Below, one piece after another: positions 5,342 through 7,531 of a DNA stretch of 7,531 bases. Position numbers and translations under genes: made by a program. The first letter of the stretch is position 1. Every line of letters begins with the position of its first letter. The notes under the pieces were generated by a model that made no database searches, was not told the DNA's origin, and saw nothing but the letters and a program-made list of their open reading frames with translations. Source of the stretch: Bacteroidales bacterium UBA5219 (lineage in GTDB: Bacteria > Bacteroidota > Bacteroidia > Bacteroidales > ML635J-15); assembly GCA_002412425.1 (NCBI GenBank), contig DHVB01000020.1, positions 1-7,531 of the forward strand, read 5' to 3'.

Positions 5342-7453
5342 ATGAGAAAAACAACAATTTTATTATTATCAAGTATTATTTTATTTACTATGTCGTGTAA
5401 ACAAAAAACTAATGAAGTAAGCGATAATCCTTTGCTTCAAGAATGGGATACGCCTTATGGTGTTCCTCCTTTCGATAAAATAAAAATCGAACACTACAAA
5501 CCTGCTCTCGAAGCTGCAATGCAAGAGCAAAAGGATAATATCCAAAAAATTATTGACAACAAAGAAGCTCCAAATTTTGAAAACACAATCGCTGCCTTAG
5601 AATTTAGCGGTTTAACTTTATCAAAAGTAGCTGGAGTATTTTTCAATTTATTATCTTCTGATACAAATGAAGAACTTCAAAAAATTGCTCAAGAAATTTC
5701 GCCAAAACTTTCAAACCACAGCGATGAAATTATAATGAATCCTGAGCTTTTTGCTAAAATTGAGGAAGTTTATAAAAATAAAGATAATAGCAACTTAAAC
5801 AAAGAACAACTAAGAGTTTTAGAATTAACTTACAGAGATTTTGTTAGAAGTGGTGCTAAACTTAACGATGCCGACAAAAAACGTTTAATGGAAATTAACG
5901 AAAGATTGTCTTTATTAGCTCTTCAATTTGGCGATAATTTATTAGCAGAAACAAACGGCTACAAACTTATTATTGATAAAGAAGAAGACTTAGCTGGCTT
6001 GCCTGAAGGACTTAGAGAAGCTGCTGCAATTACTGCAAAAGAAAATGGCGAAGAAGGAAAATGGATGTTCACTTTACACAATGCTAGCGTAATGCCATTT
6101 TTACAATATGCCGACAATCGTGAATTAAGAAAAGACATTCAACAAGCTTATATAAATCGTTGTAACAACAACAACGAATATGACAACAAAAAAATCATTC
6201 TCGAATTAGTTGAGCTAAGAATAGAAAGAGCTAAACTTTTGGGATATGAAAATCATTCTCAATATATTTTAGATGACAATATGGCAAAAACTCCAGAAGC
6301 AGTTTATGAACTTTTAAACCAACTTTGGACACCAGCCCTTGAACTTGCTAAAGAAGAAGCTGAACTTTACAGAGAAATGATGAAAAGAGATGGTATTCAA
6401 GATGATTTACAAGCTTGGGACTGGAGATATTATACTGAAAAAGTAAGAAAAGAAAAATATAATTTAGACGAAGAAGAACTAAAACCATATTTTAAATTAG
6501 AAAATGTTAGAGATGGTGTTTTTGATGTTTCAAACAAATTGTTTGGTCTAAGTTTCGTAAAATCTAATGAAATTCCTATTTATCATCCAGACGTTGAAGC
6601 TTACGAAGTTAAAGATGAAAATAATGAAGTAGTAGCTGTTTTATATATGGATTATTTCCCACGTCCAAGTAAAAGCGGTGGTGCATGGATGAACGATTAT
6701 CGTGGACAATATGTTTATGAAGGTAAAAATGTAATTCCAATCATTACAATTAATTGTAACTTCACAAAACCAACAAGCACTGCTCCTTCCCTATTAACTT
6801 TTGACGAAGCACAAACTCTTTTCCACGAATTTGGACATGGCTTACATGGAATGCTTTCAAAATGTACTTATCCTTCAATAAGTGGAACAAACGTACCTCG
6901 CGATTTTGTTGAGCTTCCTTCACAACTAATGGAACATTGGGCATCAGAACCTGAAGTAATGAAATCTTATGCTCGTCATTATCAAACTAATGAGCCAATT
7001 CCAGATGAATTAATCAAAAAATTAGAAGATGCAGAACATTTCAATCAAGGATTTGCTACTACTGAGTTTTTAGCTGCTGCTCTTTTAGATTTATATTATC
7101 ACAATCTAACCGAAATGAATTTTAGTGATGTATTAGTTGCCGAAAAAGAAGCTCTAGAAGCTATTGGTCTAATACCTGAAATAGTTGTCAGATATCGTAG
7201 TCCATATTTCTCACATATTTTTGCAGGCGGATATTCAAGCGGATATTATAGCTATATCTGGAGCGAAGTTCTTGATTCTGACGCATTTGCTTTATTTAAA
7301 GAAAAAGGAATTTTCGACCCTGCAACTGCAAAATCTCTAAAAGATAATATCTACTCAAATGGTCATAAAGATGATCCTATGACAATGTATGTTAACTTTA
7401 GAGGCAGAGAACCAAAAATTGACGCTTTGCTTGAAGGCAGAGGTTTAAAATAA
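5342..7453 (+). CDS. M3 family metallopeptidase lipoprotein, peptidyl-dipeptidase Dcp type
   Basis: A zinc oligopeptidase that would remove dipeptides from the C-termini of short peptides. The zinc site is HEFGH (His495, Glu496, His499), with the third ligand Glu524 in DFVELPSQ; together with SGTNVPRDFVELPSQ and the late GGYSSGYYSYIW stretch this is typical of the M3A Dcp group rather than of PepF. The 703-residue length fits Dcp (~680) plus a secretion leader. The N-terminus has a lipoprotein signal with lipobox TMSC and Cys19, so it should be membrane-anchored outside the cytoplasm, unlike the leaderless E. coli Dcp; membrane-attached Dcp-like proteins are common in Bacteroidota. The mature start KQKTNEVSDNPLL runs into the usual Dcp opening (WDTPYGVPPFDKIKIEHY). 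ATG at 5342 is chosen because it gives the complete signal peptide. It is 90 bp after the nucleotidase, in the same direction. No defect is seen. Confidence 0.93.
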   Translation: MRKTTILLLSSIILFTMSCKQKTNEVSDNPLLQEWDTPYGVPPFDKIKIEHYKPALEAAMQEQKDNIQKIIDNKEAPNFENTIAALEFSGLTLSKVAGVFFNLLSSDTNEELQKIAQEISPKLSNHSDEIIMNPELFAKIEEVYKNKDNSNLNKEQLRVLELTYRDFVRSGAKLNDADKKRLMEINERLSLLALQFGDNLLAETNGYKLIIDKEEDLAGLPEGLREAAAITAKENGEEGKWMFTLHNASVMPFLQYADNRELRKDIQQAYINRCNNNNEYDNKKIILELVELRIERAKLLGYENHSQYILDDNMAKTPEAVYELLNQLWTPALELAKEEAELYREMMKRDGIQDDLQAWDWRYYTEKVRKEKYNLDEEELKPYFKLENVRDGVFDVSNKLFGLSFVKSNEIPIYHPDVEAYEVKDENNEVVAVLYMDYFPRPSKSGGAWMNDYRGQYVYEGKNVIPIITINCNFTKPTSTAPSLLTFDEAQTLFHEFGHGLHGMLSKCTYPSISGTNVPRDFVELPSQLMEHWASEPEVMKSYARHYQTNEPIPDELIKKLEDAEHFNQGFATTEFLAAALLDLYYHNLTEMNFSDVLVAEKEALEAIGLIPEIVVRYRSPYFSHIFAGGYSSGYYSYIWSEVLDSDAFALFKEKGIFDPATAKSLKDNIYSNGHKDDPMTMYVNFRGREPKIDALLEGRGLK

Positions 7454-7473
7454 AAATATTAAATAAAAAAAAC

Positions 7474-7531
7474 GAGGCTGTCTCAAAATAAATTTTAAAA
7501 CAATGAATTTTCAAGGTGTTTCAGAAGTGTT
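7474..7531 (+). mobile_element. Possible end of a second insertion sequence, cut by the window edge
   Basis: GAGGCTGTCTCAAAA begins at 7474, 20 bp after the peptidase stop codon. Sequences of the form GGCTGTCTCAAAA are familiar to me as terminal repeats of insertion sequences (IS1182-like and others); this is recollection, not a search. An ATG at 7503 opens a frame reading MNFQGVSEV before the window ends, at the distance expected for a transposase start just inside a terminal repeat. Only 58 bp are visible, so neither the family nor completeness can be judged. This end is unrelated to the repeats of the element at 1-1597. Confidence 0.45.
7503..7531 (+). CDS. Partial reading frame, possible transposase N-terminus
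   Basis: Nine codons (MNFQGVSEV) remain open to the window edge. Its only support is position: it starts about 30 bp inside a sequence resembling an insertion-sequence terminal repeat. Too short to recognise by itself; it could also be a chance ATG. Confidence 0.3.

Noticed and set aside
6762..6944. Minus-strand open frame of 60 codons inside the peptidase gene
   Set aside because: Antisense to the zinc-binding HEFGH region; the long plus-strand frame explains the sequence.
7474..7484. GAGGCTGTCTC as an intrinsic terminator of the peptidase gene
   Set aside because: The stem is at most 3-4 bp including a G-T pair and no T-run follows; an insertion-sequence end explains it better.

Overview
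The window looks like a piece of an AT-rich Bacteroidota chromosome, probably Bacteroidales or a relative. Three things point there. Promoter-like sites match the Bacteroidota consensus TTTG-N19-TAnnTTTG, one of them exactly. Two lipoproteins carry lysine or acidic residues just after the lipobox cysteine. Start codons lack strong Shine-Dalgarno sequences. No genus can be named from the sequence alone.

Layout from left to right. Positions 1-1597 are an insertion sequence bounded by exact 11-bp inverted repeats. It encodes a DDE transposase of the IS4 superfamily (IS1634-like) on the minus strand, with a consensus Bacteroidota promoter inside the element. Positions 1598-1748 are non-coding: a two-part palindrome lies 2 bp from the insertion sequence, followed by short direct repeats and a hairpin of the kind often scattered between Bacteroidota genes. 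Positions 1749-3410 (minus) hold pckA, the ATP-dependent phosphoenolpyruvate carboxykinase, with all recognisable catalytic motifs intact. Positions 3411-3588 are a very AT-rich divergent promoter region with a perfect 10-bp inverted repeat. On the plus strand a 64-residue protein of unknown function (3589-3783) is followed after 4 bp by a lipoprotein of the UshA/CD73 5'-nucleotidase family (3788-5251). After a 90-bp gap comes a lipoprotein M3 metallopeptidase of the peptidyl-dipeptidase Dcp type (5342-7453). The last ~58 bp resemble the terminal repeat of a second, different insertion sequence.

The host genes are housekeeping or scavenging functions. PEP carboxykinase links C4 acids and PEP. 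The two lipoproteins would act outside the inner membrane, one releasing phosphate and nucleoside from nucleotides and the other cutting dipeptides from the C-termini of oligopeptides. They need not form one pathway. I found no CRISPR array, tRNA, rRNA, toxin-antitoxin pair or defence system, and no convincing new multi-gene system. The points most worth a second look are the small beta-grasp-like protein coupled to the nucleotidase, the inverted repeat in the divergent promoter region, and mobile-element ends on both sides of the host genes.
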